Shown here one piece after another: positions 33,244 to 42,503 of a stretch of DNA of 64,000 bases (position 1 is its first letter; the number at the start of each line of letters is the position of its first letter). The position numbers were made by a program, and so were the translations under genes. The notes under the pieces are model-generated. The model was not told the origin of the DNA, ran no database searches, and worked only from the letters and a program-made list of their open reading frames with translations. This DNA is from SB21 sp964415295. Lineage in GTDB: Bacteria > CLD3 > SB21. The stretch covers positions 1-64,000 of the forward strand of contig CAYPYN010000006.1 in the NCBI GenBank assembly GCA_964415295.1. The letters run 5' to 3'.

Positions 33244-34445
33244 ACGGCTATTTCAGTTTGGCTTTAATGGCGCTGATAACGGCCGGCGCCTTGGCTGTGA
33301 TCTACCGGAAGTATAGCCCCAAAGCACCGTCATCGATGAATGACCATGTGTGGCAGCACGCTCTCACCGCGCGCGGATGGAGCGGATGGGTTTTGGGCGT
33401 TTTTCTGACGGTCATCTATGTGTTCATATATTGGTTCCCGGAAACCCTCGAATCTGTAATCCGTTGGCTGGATCCTCTGAGTCTATTGATCCGCGGGCGC
33501 GGTTCCGACCAGTGGTTTTTGTACGGGACCCTTTATACGATGCTGGTTGTGATCATGGGATTCCGTGCCATTGTCAAGTACCGGCATGTGAATTATCATA
33601 TCGTCAGGACATGCTCGATCATGATCGCGCAACTCGGTTTTGGCTACCTTATCCCTGCTTTTCTGCAGCTGTTGAATCAGCCTGAATTCTACTTCAGTTA
33701 CTTCTGGCCGTTGAAATACGAATATCTTTTTCCATCCACGGTCGGTTATCTGACTCAACACCCCGGAGGGCTGGGCGTTTTTATGGTGTTTTGGGGCGGA
33801 GTTATGACGTTTGTTGCAACGCCGGTCTTGACGTATTTTTTCGGGAAACGCTGGTATTGTTCCTGGGTCTGCGGCTGCGGAGGTCTGGCTAATACAATGG
33901 GTGATCCCTTCAGGCAATTGTCCGATAAGTCGCTGAGGGCATGGAAGATCGAGCGTGTCATGGTATACGGTATCTTACTCTTTATCATGGTCACAACCGG
34001 GCTTCTCTGGATGAATGCCTATTGGCAGGGGGAACTCCTCGGTTCCGTGTCATCCGCTTTTTCAAAGACGTACGGATTTCTCATCGGCGCCATGTTCTCA
34101 GGTGTGATCGGCGTTGGTTTTTATCCTTTGCTCGGAACGCGCGTCTGGTGCCGTTTCGGCTGTCCGATGGCGGCGTATCTCGGTATTCTTCAAAAATACT
34201 TCTCGCGTTTCCGCATCACGACCAACGGCGGGCAGTGTATCTCTTGCGGCAATTGTTCCACTTATTGTGAGATGGGTATTGACGTACGTTCCTATGCCCA
34301 GAAAGGTCAAAACATAGTCCGGGCCTCGTGCGTAGGATGCGGCCTATGTTCGACCGTCTGTCCGCGCGGTGTGCTGAATCTTGAAAGCGGACCGGTTTCT
34401 CAAAGGATCATGGAGATTCCCGTCATCAGCCGCCGTTCGATCTGA
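33240..34445 (+). CDS. NapH/NosR-like membrane polyferredoxin
   Basis: A 401-residue inner-membrane protein with about seven hydrophobic helices. Two cytoplasmic Cys motifs of the NosR/NapH/RdhC group are seen (YCSWVCGCGG and WCRFGCPMA). Near the C-terminus are two [4Fe-4S] ferredoxin motifs (CISCGNCSTYC and CVGCGLCSTVCP). Such proteins move electrons between quinol and Fe-S or flavin partners. It is translationally coupled to the FAD oxidoreductase, so the two should form one electron-transfer unit, probably serving the upstream radical SAM enzyme (inference). Confidence 0.85.
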   Translation: MNGYFSLALMALITAGALAVIYRKYSPKAPSSMNDHVWQHALTARGWSGWVLGVFLTVIYVFIYWFPETLESVIRWLDPLSLLIRGRGSDQWFLYGTLYTMLVVIMGFRAIVKYRHVNYHIVRTCSIMIAQLGFGYLIPAFLQLLNQPEFYFSYFWPLKYEYLFPSTVGYLTQHPGGLGVFMVFWGGVMTFVATPVLTYFFGKRWYCSWVCGCGGLANTMGDPFRQLSDKSLRAWKIERVMVYGILLFIMVTTGLLWMNAYWQGELLGSVSSAFSKTYGFLIGAMFSGVIGVGFYPLLGTRVWCRFGCPMAAYLGILQKYFSRFRITTNGGQCISCGNCSTYCEMGIDVRSYAQKGQNIVRASCVGCGLCSTVCPRGVLNLESGPVSQRIMEIPVISRRSI

Positions 34446-34540
34446 AACGTGCTCGGGATTTAGTCTCGATTTTTCCGCTCTGATTCCTTACCTTTACCCG
34501 AAAGTTTTGTACCATCCGTTGATTCGGGATTGAACTGCAT

Positions 34541-36022
34541 ATGGATCTTACCCTTCATGAGAAAATAGGCCAACTGATCGTTCCTCGTCTCGATCTGCAA
34601 AATCCGGATCTCGACTACGCGGAATATCTCGTCAGAGAATTCGGTATCGGCGGTTTCATTGTATTCGGTGGTACGGTTGAGAGTGTGGCCGATTCACTGA
34701 ATCGACTGCAACGTATCAGCAAGTTACCGCTCCTCTTTTCGGCCGATCTGGAAAGAGGATTGGGTCAGCAGGTTTCGGGAGCAACAAGTTTTCCTTATTT
34801 CATGGGTCTGGGTGAAGCGGCGAAACGGAGTTCGACTCAGCTTATTTACGATGCTTCACGTATTACGGCGCTGGAATCGCGAGCGGTGGGAATTCATATG
34901 AATTTCTCGCCCGTTCTGGACATTAATAATAACCGCGACAATCCGATTATCAATATCCGTTCTTTCGGCGAAGATGCTGAGACCGTGACCTCCTGCAGCA
35001 GCGCGTATATCCGGGGATTGCAGGAAGGCGGTATGCTTGCCGCCGGAAAACATTTTCCGGGTCACGGCGATACGACCGTGGATTCCCACAGCGAACTGCC
35101 GGCCCTGGCTTTTTCTTCAGACGAACTCGAACATAGAGAATTGCGGCCCTTCAAGAACGCCGTAAGCGAGGGCGTGGATGCGGTCATGGTGGGCCACATT
35201 GCGGTTCCGTCGCTGGACCCTTCGGGTCTGCCGGCGTCGATGTCAAAAGAGGTAATTACCGGTCTGCTCAGAAAATCATGGCATTACGACGGACTCGTTG
35301 TGACGGATGCTCTGATGATGGGCGCTATTATTAACCATTTTTCCGAAGAAGAATCGGTCGTGCGCGTATTTGAAGCAGGAGTGGATCAGCTTTTGATGCC
35401 GTTGAATATTGAAAGAACACATCGTCTGATCAAAGACCTGGTACGGGATAAACCCGACGTAATAGACCGGCTCGAGCGATCGGTTCAACGCATCGTCACG
35501 GCCAAAGGGCGGTTGGGATTATTTGAGAACAGGTTCGTTGATCCGCTAAAGGCGGGCACGATAGTCGCATGCGGCCGTCATACCGCATGTGCCGAGTCAT
35601 TAATTCGCAAATGTTTTATTGTAAAAAAGGGGAACGGGTTCAGCGGCTTTGGTGCAAAGGATGCGGAGATATGGCTTATTAAGACCGACCCGCAGAGTCT
35701 CTCCGCAATCAGATCGTCTGGTAAAGATGTAAGAATACTTGAGTCGGAATTAAGAGATGAAAAGGCCTTTATTCCGGAATTTGAACCGGGGAGAAGACTG
35801 ATCGTCATTACGGACGTAAAGCCGATGGCCTGGCAGAAGAAGCACATCCTACCTGAAAGGATCGCCGCCGCGATCGAAAAGGCCTTCGCTTCAAAAGAAC
35901 ATCTCCTTATTTCATGCGGCAATCCCTACATCGCCGATACCTGGGATTGCGTAAATAATTTTGTCTGTACGTATGATAACAGCCCTTCAGCACAGCAGGA
36001 AATACTAAGAAATTTGTTGTAG
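34541..36022 (+). CDS. Glycoside hydrolase family 3 beta-N-acetylhexosaminidase-like
   Basis: A 493-residue GH3 protein without a signal peptide, so probably cytoplasmic like NagZ. The NagZ-type loop KHFPGHGDTTVDSH carries the unusual His-Asp acid/base dyad, and the nucleophile Asp lies in VVTDALMMGAI. The first ~335 residues are the catalytic TIM barrel; the last ~150 form an extra alpha/beta domain, as in the longer two-domain enzymes. The usual role is removal of GlcNAc from peptidoglycan fragments during recycling. It has no other recycling genes near it. Confidence 0.88.
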   Translation: MDLTLHEKIGQLIVPRLDLQNPDLDYAEYLVREFGIGGFIVFGGTVESVADSLNRLQRISKLPLLFSADLERGLGQQVSGATSFPYFMGLGEAAKRSSTQLIYDASRITALESRAVGIHMNFSPVLDINNNRDNPIINIRSFGEDAETVTSCSSAYIRGLQEGGMLAAGKHFPGHGDTTVDSHSELPALAFSSDELEHRELRPFKNAVSEGVDAVMVGHIAVPSLDPSGLPASMSKEVITGLLRKSWHYDGLVVTDALMMGAIINHFSEEESVVRVFEAGVDQLLMPLNIERTHRLIKDLVRDKPDVIDRLERSVQRIVTAKGRLGLFENRFVDPLKAGTIVACGRHTACAESLIRKCFIVKKGNGFSGFGAKDAEIWLIKTDPQSLSAIRSSGKDVRILESELRDEKAFIPEFEPGRRLIVITDVKPMAWQKKHILPERIAAAIEKAFASKEHLLISCGNPYIADTWDCVNNFVCTYDNSPSAQQEILRNLL

Positions 36023-36039
36023 ACGGTCGTTCCTTATCC

Positions 36040-37614
36040 TCAACGCCTTATCAGCACATCGTACGTATAGGTCAGTTTCTTCTGATCACCGGCTTTCACT
36101 GAGACATCCCATACGACCGTATTCTCCATGTTAACAGCGCTTCTCAACTGAGGCGTTTGCGTAATCCTGGGTTGGTCCCCGGCCGACGTGATCTTTCCGG
36201 TAACGGGCCGGGTAATCGTGATGCGAACGTCTTTATCCTTGAAATTTCCGACAAGGATCTCTCCGCTGATCGTGACGAGATCGTAGTAATATCCGTCTTT
36301 CTTGCTGACTTCGTTTTTTCGATTGGTTTCTTTCTCTTCATCCGTGACCCGTATGTCCGGCGACTGGGTGATCTTGACGGTGGCCGTTGATTTTACGGCC
36401 GTATATTTCAGGACATCCTGGCCCAACGGTTTTCCATTCTGAAACGTGATCGCACTGCCCGTGGTCCAGGGCTGCGTAGACTTATTTTCCAGTCGTACCG
36501 AATGCCAGACCTCATAAGGATCCTTTTTCTCTACAGGATATCCGTCCGAACTCAGCGCATTAGGCAGGTTGGCCTCAAAAATATGGACATAGGGAACGGT
36601 TGCCGAAAAAATATTGTATTGTCCGCGTTCACCCTTCTTAAGCGTGACATTGTTCAGGTCGTAAAAGAAAAGATCGCCCTCGGACGTTCCTTCCAGCGAT
36701 CTGAAGTCGCCGTATTCGGCCTCCGGAGGCGGTGGAGGAGCCAGGGCCATCTCATAACTCATGGCTTGATTCATAAGGCCGCTTCGGTATCGGGATGCCG
36801 AATACGAATAATCTGATCCCGAAAGCGATTGTAGGAACTGTACGAGGCTTTGTTTCATCGTCAAAGGAGATTCGATATCGGCATACATAAAATGGGGATA
36901 CCCGACCACAAGATTCATTTTGGTTCCGGTCAGGTCGTGCACGTCGTTGACCAATGTCGAAGAGAGTACGATCTGCGCATTCTTTTCATCGGTGAGGTCG
37001 ATACGGTATGAAGGGGTCCATCCGATGCCGTTCTGAAAGTAGACCAGTTGGATCGGTATCTCCGGCCGGCTGCTGTTGGTCTTGATCTGCAGTCCGAGTG
37101 ATTCGGCCGTATCACCGATCTGTTCGCTGAAGCCTTCGGGGAATTCAAAATAGTCGTAGTACGAAGAGACCTGTGCGGCAATCGTCTGAGCGCCGTTCTT
37201 CAAAGTGATCAGGATTCGGTCGTCGGTTCCGCCGACGGACTGCAATACACCCGTGATGGAGCTTGTTTTCTCCCCGTGGTGCTGCCAGACGATCCTTTTA
37301 CCGGTATTGCTCTTCAAAGTCTCAAAGAGCGATTCATGGTTTTTCTTGCCGGCCTTTTTTTCACGAACGGCCTTTAATTCGTCGATCGAGATCCCTTTTT
37401 CCATCGGGGCGATCCAGAGCGTTCCGAAAGCCGCATCGGGGATGCCGCGGATCGTTCCGATACCGTTGGTCAGGCGAACTTTCCCTTCAGAAACAACGAA
37501 CGAAGCGCCGTTCTTAAAGACGTCGATCTTTGTGATTTTGATCGATTCGTCCTGAACCTGGGCCGTCAACCAGCCGGTGCACGTAACCATCAATAAAAAT
37601 ATTAGGTTTTTCAT
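36040..37614 (-). CDS. Exported DUF4139-like protein
   Basis: About 524 residues with a signal peptide (KNLIFLLMVTCTGWLTAQ). The middle and C-terminal parts (GWTPSYRIDL, LSSTLVNDVHDLTGTKMNLVVGYP, then KKGERGQYNIFSATVPYVHIFEA and a final ENTVVWDVSVKAGDQKKLTYTYDV) match the DUF4139 (MuiA-like) pattern. An Ala-Pro-rich loop (ALAPPPPPEAEYG) lies near residue 315. GAGGTGGCATC precedes the chosen ATG. DUF4139 proteins have no settled function. It is downstream of the Rieske oxygenase gene but 104 bases away. Confidence 0.75.
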   Translation of the reverse strand: MKNLIFLLMVTCTGWLTAQVQDESIKITKIDVFKNGASFVVSEGKVRLTNGIGTIRGIPDAAFGTLWIAPMEKGISIDELKAVREKKAGKKNHESLFETLKSNTGKRIVWQHHGEKTSSITGVLQSVGGTDDRILITLKNGAQTIAAQVSSYYDYFEFPEGFSEQIGDTAESLGLQIKTNSSRPEIPIQLVYFQNGIGWTPSYRIDLTDEKNAQIVLSSTLVNDVHDLTGTKMNLVVGYPHFMYADIESPLTMKQSLVQFLQSLSGSDYSYSASRYRSGLMNQAMSYEMALAPPPPPEAEYGDFRSLEGTSEGDLFFYDLNNVTLKKGERGQYNIFSATVPYVHIFEANLPNALSSDGYPVEKKDPYEVWHSVRLENKSTQPWTTGSAITFQNGKPLGQDVLKYTAVKSTATVKITQSPDIRVTDEEKETNRKNEVSKKDGYYYDLVTISGEILVGNFKDKDVRITITRPVTGKITSAGDQPRITQTPQLRSAVNMENTVVWDVSVKAGDQKKLTYTYDVLIRR

Positions 37615-37718
37615 GATGCCACCTCGTTTTTTGGAGAGAACAAAGATCCGGATAAGCATAATGTAATATATCCTTTCACGCGACACAAGTTACAAATCCG
37701 GGTAGAGTAGGAAGGCGA

Positions 37719-38816
37719 TTACAGATTTTCTTTGAATGTCTTTTTCAACAGGGACTGGAAGTGATAGACCCCCAATTCACGCTTCACCGAAAAACGGCCG
37801 CGATCGTACGCTTTGGAGGAAAGCCCTTTTTGAACCTGTTCACAGATCCCCATATCCTCGATCTGGATCAGATCGCTGTATCGTATATCTTCTTCAGCCA
37901 TTCGGATATTCTCTTCGCCCGACAGATCGTCGTAGAAGTAGTCAAAGATAACCCGCGTGCTTTGGTGTGTGATCGGAATAACCGCATTGGTCTGTAAGCG
38001 GCCGGGCAGAATGTTGAGCATGAAATTGGGGAATACGCTGTAATAAAAAGCCTGACCGTCGTTGGTCCTGTATACGTTATCCTGATCGGTAAAAGGGCTA
38101 TACTGCAAAGAGTAATAAGTGAAAGCTTCCGTTACGTATTGCGTGTAGTCGAGCATTTTACAGAGTTCCGGGTGGACGAACGGAAGATGATATCCTTCCA
38201 GGTAATTGTCCATGTATACCTTCCAGTTACATGACACGGTGTATGTCACCCGTTTGTAAAATTTCTTGTTCGCAAGCAATACCGGCGAAATGCGTGCCGT
38301 GATGCCGTCCAGAAAAACATGAAGCGGTTGTGGCGTTGCCGAAAGATTGACGAAAATCAATCCTTCCCAAACGTCGACATGAACGGGGATCAATCCGTAG
38401 TCCTTCTTATCAAAAAGGTCCACGCGGTCAAAATCGGGAACGCCGCGCAGGGAACCGTCGAGCAGGTAGGTCCAGCCGTGGTATTGGCATTGAAAGACCT
38501 TACAATTCCCGCTGCCGCTGGCGAGAGGTCCTCCGCGATGACGGCAGACATTGTAAAAGGCGCGCAGGACGTCTTCTTTATCACGCACGATCACAACCGG
38601 GTTATCCGCAACTTCCGCCGTAAAGTGATCGCCGGGATCCTTGACCTGCGAAACATGGCCGACGTATTGCCAGAATTTTGAAAAGATGCATTCGCTCTCA
38701 AATTGAAGAACCTTCGGGTCCGTATACCAGGATGATGGAATCGTTTGAGAACGTTCCAGCGGTTCAATCCGCAACACGTCCTCCGACACGTCGGGTAAAT
38801 CGTCAAACTGTCTCAT
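37719..38816 (-). CDS. Rieske-type ring-hydroxylating oxygenase alpha subunit
   Basis: A 365-residue protein. The Rieske [2Fe-2S] ligands are C91, H93 (CRHRGG) and C110, H113 (CQYHGW). The mononuclear iron site has NYLEGYH210LPFVH215 plus a later Asp in the RYSDLIQIEDM region. The arrangement suits alpha subunits that hydroxylate aromatic compounds or N-methyl compounds such as choline and betaine; the substrate cannot be read from this. No reductase or beta subunit lies adjacent, so it must use a reductase from elsewhere or be of the single-component alpha type. Confidence 0.88.
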   Translation of the reverse strand: MRQFDDLPDVSEDVLRIEPLERSQTIPSSWYTDPKVLQFESECIFSKFWQYVGHVSQVKDPGDHFTAEVADNPVVIVRDKEDVLRAFYNVCRHRGGPLASGSGNCKVFQCQYHGWTYLLDGSLRGVPDFDRVDLFDKKDYGLIPVHVDVWEGLIFVNLSATPQPLHVFLDGITARISPVLLANKKFYKRVTYTVSCNWKVYMDNYLEGYHLPFVHPELCKMLDYTQYVTEAFTYYSLQYSPFTDQDNVYRTNDGQAFYYSVFPNFMLNILPGRLQTNAVIPITHQSTRVIFDYFYDDLSGEENIRMAEEDIRYSDLIQIEDMGICEQVQKGLSSKAYDRGRFSVKRELGVYHFQSLLKKTFKENL

Positions 38817-38874
38817 GCGTAACAGGTTTAATATGAATGGAATTGTAAGAGATTAGAAACATTACAGAATAAAG

Positions 38875-40143
38875 TCAAGAAGGGCGGACCGCGGATAATT
38901 TATCCGCAATATGCCGCTGTTCGTTCCACTGTCCGTACATTTTTCCTCTTGAAACCAATTTATGAAGTTTAGTTTCAATGTCCGGTGTAATACGCCCCGG
39001 CGGCGCATGCTTCAAAGGCGTTCCCGGGAGCGGCATGAACGTATGCCCATGGATGCGCGCCCCAAGCGATGTGAGTTCTTCGGCCAGTTCCAATGTGGCC
39101 TGGAGATCTTCCGGTGTTTCTCCGGGTAAACCGAAGATGAGGTCAACATTGGGGAGCAGTTTTTCTTCCACACAATAGCGCACGGCCCGGCGGATGCATT
39201 CGACGTCGTGACCTCGGTGGGTTTTATTCAAAACATCGAGCGAACCGGATTGTCCACCCATGACGATATTGTCGTTGTTGCAGAATTTTTTGATGAGACG
39301 CAGCGCTTCCGGCGTGAGGTGTTCCGGTCTGACCTCGGATGGAAAGGTGCCGAAATACATGCGGCCGTCGGAACGCAGGTTACTTCGGACGGAAGAGAGC
39401 AATTCCTCGATCTTATCGAGATTGACAGAAGTATCGGCCGAACCGTAGGACAACGATGTCGGCGTTATAAATCGTACATCGCGTGCGCCGTTGTCCTGCA
39501 TGAACCGGACATGGGCGCAAATGTTATCGACGGAACGATGCCGGAAACGCGCTTTGAACATGAAAGGGGTTTGGCAGAATCGGCATGCGTAGATGCAGCC
39601 GCGCGTGATCTCGATCGGATTGACCCTGGGAATTTCCGGCGCGAAGGGCGGGAAATCGTCCAAGTCGATCAAAGCGCCGCTGCCGTTGGCCACATACGCG
39701 CCAGTCTGGTCCATATGCGCGATCCCCTTGACGGAGCGAAAATCGCCGTCGTTCAGTATTGTTTGCAGAACATCAACGACAGTCATTTCTCCTTCACCGA
39801 CCGCAACAAGGTCAAATCCGGCCCGCAGCGTCGCTTCCGGTTCCGCCGTGGCATGCACGCCGCCGGCCAAATGCGTGATCCCTTCGTCGTCGGTTTGTTT
39901 TTTCACCGCCATAAGATCTTCCACGCACTTGCGAAAATGCGGAGAATAGAACGACCAGCCGACTACCACCCGGCGATGGCGCCCGACGGCCGATCGTATG
40001 GTTTCCACCAACCTCGGGATCCGGTCGGCAAAATGAACTTCCAGTTGCGGCGTTTGAATCCGCGACTGTACGGCGCCGGCGATCACATTGAGCGCGTAAG
40101 TATTGGTCGGTTTGTAGTATATGATAAAAGAAACTGCAGACAT
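38875..40143 (-). CDS. B12-binding/radical SAM protein (TIGR04013-like)
   Basis: A 422-residue protein. Residues ~1-135 form a cobalamin-binding-like Rossmann domain (VVGWSFYSPHFRKC, HLAGGVHATAEPEATLRAG, VAVGEGE). The radical SAM part follows, with CxxxCxxC in ITRGCIYACRFCQ, then GGQSGSLDVLNKTHRGH and LIFGLPGETPEDLQAT. The ending PLPGTPLKHAPPG is typical of this B12-radical SAM group. No substrate can be named. It stands alone on the minus strand. Confidence 0.8.
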   Translation of the reverse strand: MSAVSFIIYYKPTNTYALNVIAGAVQSRIQTPQLEVHFADRIPRLVETIRSAVGRHRRVVVGWSFYSPHFRKCVEDLMAVKKQTDDEGITHLAGGVHATAEPEATLRAGFDLVAVGEGEMTVVDVLQTILNDGDFRSVKGIAHMDQTGAYVANGSGALIDLDDFPPFAPEIPRVNPIEITRGCIYACRFCQTPFMFKARFRHRSVDNICAHVRFMQDNGARDVRFITPTSLSYGSADTSVNLDKIEELLSSVRSNLRSDGRMYFGTFPSEVRPEHLTPEALRLIKKFCNNDNIVMGGQSGSLDVLNKTHRGHDVECIRRAVRYCVEEKLLPNVDLIFGLPGETPEDLQATLELAEELTSLGARIHGHTFMPLPGTPLKHAPPGRITPDIETKLHKLVSRGKMYGQWNEQRHIADKLSAVRPS

Positions 40144-40323
40144 AGTTATATGATATTTACTCGGCCGCTCAAAATCAATGTCTTAGAAACCAGAGATAAA
40201 TCAATTGCTTTTCAAACACCTAAGCCGTACTTTTGGCTAAACCCTAAACATCGAACAAAAAAACCCAAAACGACAAGGTAGATTTGGATGTTTGGTATCC
40301 TTGCCGGAAAAAAGGAGAAAAGT

Positions 40324-40881
40324 ATGTTGAAGAGAATCCTTCTCTCGATCACGGCTCTGGCTGTGATGGTTCTGATCGGTTGCGGCGGACCGCCGACCGA
40401 AGATATCAATAAGGCGACCGCGGCTAAGAAAGCGGCCGATGGCGTGAACGCCGCGACCTATGCGAAAGAACAATACGATGCCGCCACCAAAGCCTGGACA
40501 GACGGCGAAGCGGCCGTGAAAGCCAAAGAATGGGACAAGGCGAAAAAAGCTTATATGGAATCCACGAAACAATTTGACGCCGCCGCGAAAGCCGCTCCCG
40601 GCAATCACGATGCGATGAAGGCCGAGATCACCGATCGAATCGCCAAAGCCGAAGAGAACCACGCCAAGATGGAAAAAGACAAAGCTTTGATGGCGATGAT
40701 CATGAAACTGAAACCGGCGGATAAAGCCAAAGCGGACAATATGAAGAAAGAATGCAAAGCCGCTATTGCCGCCGCCAAAGATGCGTTGGCCAAAGACGAT
40801 CTTATGGCCGCCAAAGAAGCTCTGGATAAGGACGAAAATATCCACAAAGACCTTATGGCGATGATGCCCACCAAGAAGTAA
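40324..40881 (+). CDS. Ala/Lys-rich helical lipoprotein
   Basis: About 185 residues. The signal peptide ends in a lipobox (VMVLIGC), so it should be lipid-anchored. The mature protein is rich in Ala, Lys, Asp and Glu and is predicted to be all-helical, with TPR-like spacing (AKEQYDAATKAWTDGEAAVKAKEWDKAKKAY). AAGGAG lies nine bases before the ATG at 40324. It resembles helical DUF4398-type envelope lipoproteins, but I cannot place the family surely. It ends in a strong terminator, consistent with a single-gene unit with high expression. Confidence 0.72.
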   Translation: MLKRILLSITALAVMVLIGCGGPPTEDINKATAAKKAADGVNAATYAKEQYDAATKAWTDGEAAVKAKEWDKAKKAYMESTKQFDAAAKAAPGNHDAMKAEITDRIAKAEENHAKMEKDKALMAMIMKLKPADKAKADNMKKECKAAIAAAKDALAKDDLMAAKEALDKDENIHKDLMAMMPTKK

Positions 40882-40904
40882 TGGCGGTCGGAATCAAAAT
40901 TAAG

Positions 40905-40935
40905 AACCCCGTAAGATTTCCTTACGGGGTTTTTT
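40905..40935 (+). terminator. Terminator after the Ala/Lys-rich lipoprotein gene
   Basis: AACCCCGTAAG (40905-40915) pairs with CTTACGGGGTT (40921-40931) around a five-base loop, followed by six T. Confidence 0.9.
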
Positions 40936-40960
40936 ATTTCATGGATTTGATTGGTATGGT

Positions 40961-41659
40961 TTATTCCGCGGCCAACTGCGCTATTTCAGAGGCCGACAAG
41001 ACTTTGTGATAAATCCGTATTTCATCCAGCCGTCCCGCGAACGTATCCGCATTAAGACCCGTTCTGGTGCCGATCATCAATAAATTCTTGTCGCTGGTCA
41101 AAGCGCCGGGCGCGCTGAGCGTGTCGATGGGTACGCCGTCTATATAGAAGATCATCGATTCACCGTCGTAGGTTCCCGCAAGATGCATCCACGTATTCAA
41201 TGGATAGCCGCCGGTCTTTTCAATGGACTGCGACCCGATCCGAAAACCGCGGCTGCCGACCTTGCTCAAATACAATTCAAATACGGGAATGACCAGAGAA
41301 CCGCCTTTCCGGAAAACAATCTGTGACTTTTGCGAATCCGTACGCACCCATGATGCAATGGTCAGATAGTCCGTGAACTGGAAATTTGTTGTATCGTTGA
41401 CGCTTATGTAGGTCGAAAGCCCGTCAAAGGACATGGCTTTTCCGGCTGCGTCATGTCTATCCGGTGCAGAGACCGCTCCTGAAACGGTGCCGTGGCTATC
41501 GTGACCGCTCGCATCTTCGGCATTGCCGTCCAGAGGATAGTATGCGATCAGGATTTCATTGGAATCAGAACCGGAATCGTCTTTTTCGGAACATCCGATC
41601 ATAATCGTCATGGTCGTAAAGACAAAAAACAAGGCCGTAATTCCCCTACATTTTTTCAT
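40961..41659 (-). CDS. LamG-domain lipoprotein
   Basis: A 232-residue protein with a lipoprotein signal (TMTIMIGCSEKD). The mature part is a LamG/concanavalin-like lectin domain: IAYYPLDGNAEDASG at its start, GLSTYISVNDT, ASWVRTD, WMHLAGTYDG, FYIDGVPIDT and GRLDEIRIYHKVLSASEI at its end. Such domains bind carbohydrates or act as structural modules on the cell surface. There is no catalytic domain. The ligand is unknown. Confidence 0.85.
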   Translation of the reverse strand: MKKCRGITALFFVFTTMTIMIGCSEKDDSGSDSNEILIAYYPLDGNAEDASGHDSHGTVSGAVSAPDRHDAAGKAMSFDGLSTYISVNDTTNFQFTDYLTIASWVRTDSQKSQIVFRKGGSLVIPVFELYLSKVGSRGFRIGSQSIEKTGGYPLNTWMHLAGTYDGESMIFYIDGVPIDTLSAPGALTSDKNLLMIGTRTGLNADTFAGRLDEIRIYHKVLSASEIAQLAAE

Positions 41660-41933
41660 ACGTTTCCTTTAAATTTAGTAACTCATTAGTAGCTCGAATA
41701 AAAAAAATTACATTTTTCATTTTGTGAGAGCAACTACATGAGCATGGGGGAACTGGCCGAACGGTTTATGTATCGCGACGTAAAATTACAAATGCCGAGG
41801 CCCGAACTGTGGAGGCTACCGCAATATGACATCTTACCGGTCGCTGAGCTCGTAAATGCGACCGAGACGCTGCGTGTTATCACATGACTCAGGAGCTCAT
41901 ATGGCATTCCGCAGCCTCCGACTTAGGACAGAA
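41660..41933. other. Intergenic region with paired segments and a 49-codon open frame
   Basis: A 274-base gap. On the plus strand an open frame from 41738 (ATG, GAGAG upstream) to 41887 encodes 49 residues of no known type. The second half also holds nested pairing: CTGTGGAGGCT (41807-41817) with AGCCTCC (41913-41919) and ACAG further out, and TGAGCTC (41845-41851) with GAGCTCA (41893-41899). It may be a structured RNA, a small protein gene, or neither; a homology search is needed to choose. Confidence 0.3.
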
Positions 41934-42503
41934 TTACTTTATCACCAGTTGATTGTCTACGGTCACCGCATTGGTCTTAAAATCGGCCAGAAAGGCGGCC
42001 CGCTCGCGCTCGGCTTCATTGGCCACCGTACCCGCAAGAATGATGCGGTTATTGTTGACCACAACATGGACCGGCGGATTGGATGAGAAGGCATATTTTT
42101 CAAAAGTTCCGTCGGTGTATATGGCACGGACGGCGCGGCGCGCAAGATCTTCGGATCCGGTCACGAACTGAATGTTATTATCGACGGAACGTACACCTTC
42201 GATAAGGGCTATTTTCTTCGCCATCTTATTTGCGATCCATTCTTCATGCGTCCAGCCGGATAGCCGTACGATCCCGCCGGCAACTTCTGCGGTAATGTAA
42301 TCGTAAACCCCGTAAAAAACGAAATCATGGATCGCCCGATCGACCGCGGCCGCCAGTTCATCATCATTGACCGGCTTTTGAATTTTAATGTATTCGCCTG
42401 ATCCTTTGGCCGACGCTAAGCGGTTATCTTGCGCTGTGAGGTAAGGGGAAAACAAAAAGACGGTCCAGACCAAACCGACCAGAAGGTGCGTGAGCTTTTT
42501 CAT
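41934..42503 (-). CDS. Periplasmic double-BON-domain protein
   Basis: About 189 residues with a signal peptide (THLLVGLVWTVFLFSPYLTAQ). Two BON domains follow. The first (~50-115) contains AVDRAIHDF and IVRLSGWTHEEWIANKMAKKIALIEGVRSVDNNIQ; the second (~120-188) contains VVNNNRIILAGTVANEAERERAAF and ends NAVTVDNQLVI. BON proteins such as OsmY bind membranes and often respond to osmotic stress. GGAG lies well placed before the ATG at 42503. Confidence 0.87.
   Translation of the reverse strand: MKKLTHLLVGLVWTVFLFSPYLTAQDNRLASAKGSGEYIKIQKPVNDDELAAAVDRAIHDFVFYGVYDYITAEVAGGIVRLSGWTHEEWIANKMAKKIALIEGVRSVDNNIQFVTGSEDLARRAVRAIYTDGTFEKYAFSSNPPVHVVVNNNRIILAGTVANEAERERAAFLADFKTNAVTVDNQLVIK

Noticed and set aside
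37615..37718. Promoter for the DUF4139 gene
   Set aside because: TATATT is present, but the nearest TTG-containing hexamer is 19 bases away and poor.
39208..40281. Long plus-strand open frame (357 codons) opposite the B12-binding radical SAM gene
   Set aside because: It is antisense to a gene with clear radical SAM and B12-binding motifs. Its own translation has no recognisable motif and is rich in Arg, as mirror frames of GC-rich third positions often are.
41738..41887. 49-codon frame as a real gene
   Set aside because: It has a plausible start and GAGAG upstream, but no family is recognisable and it overlaps paired segments that suggest RNA. Kept only as part of the gap description.
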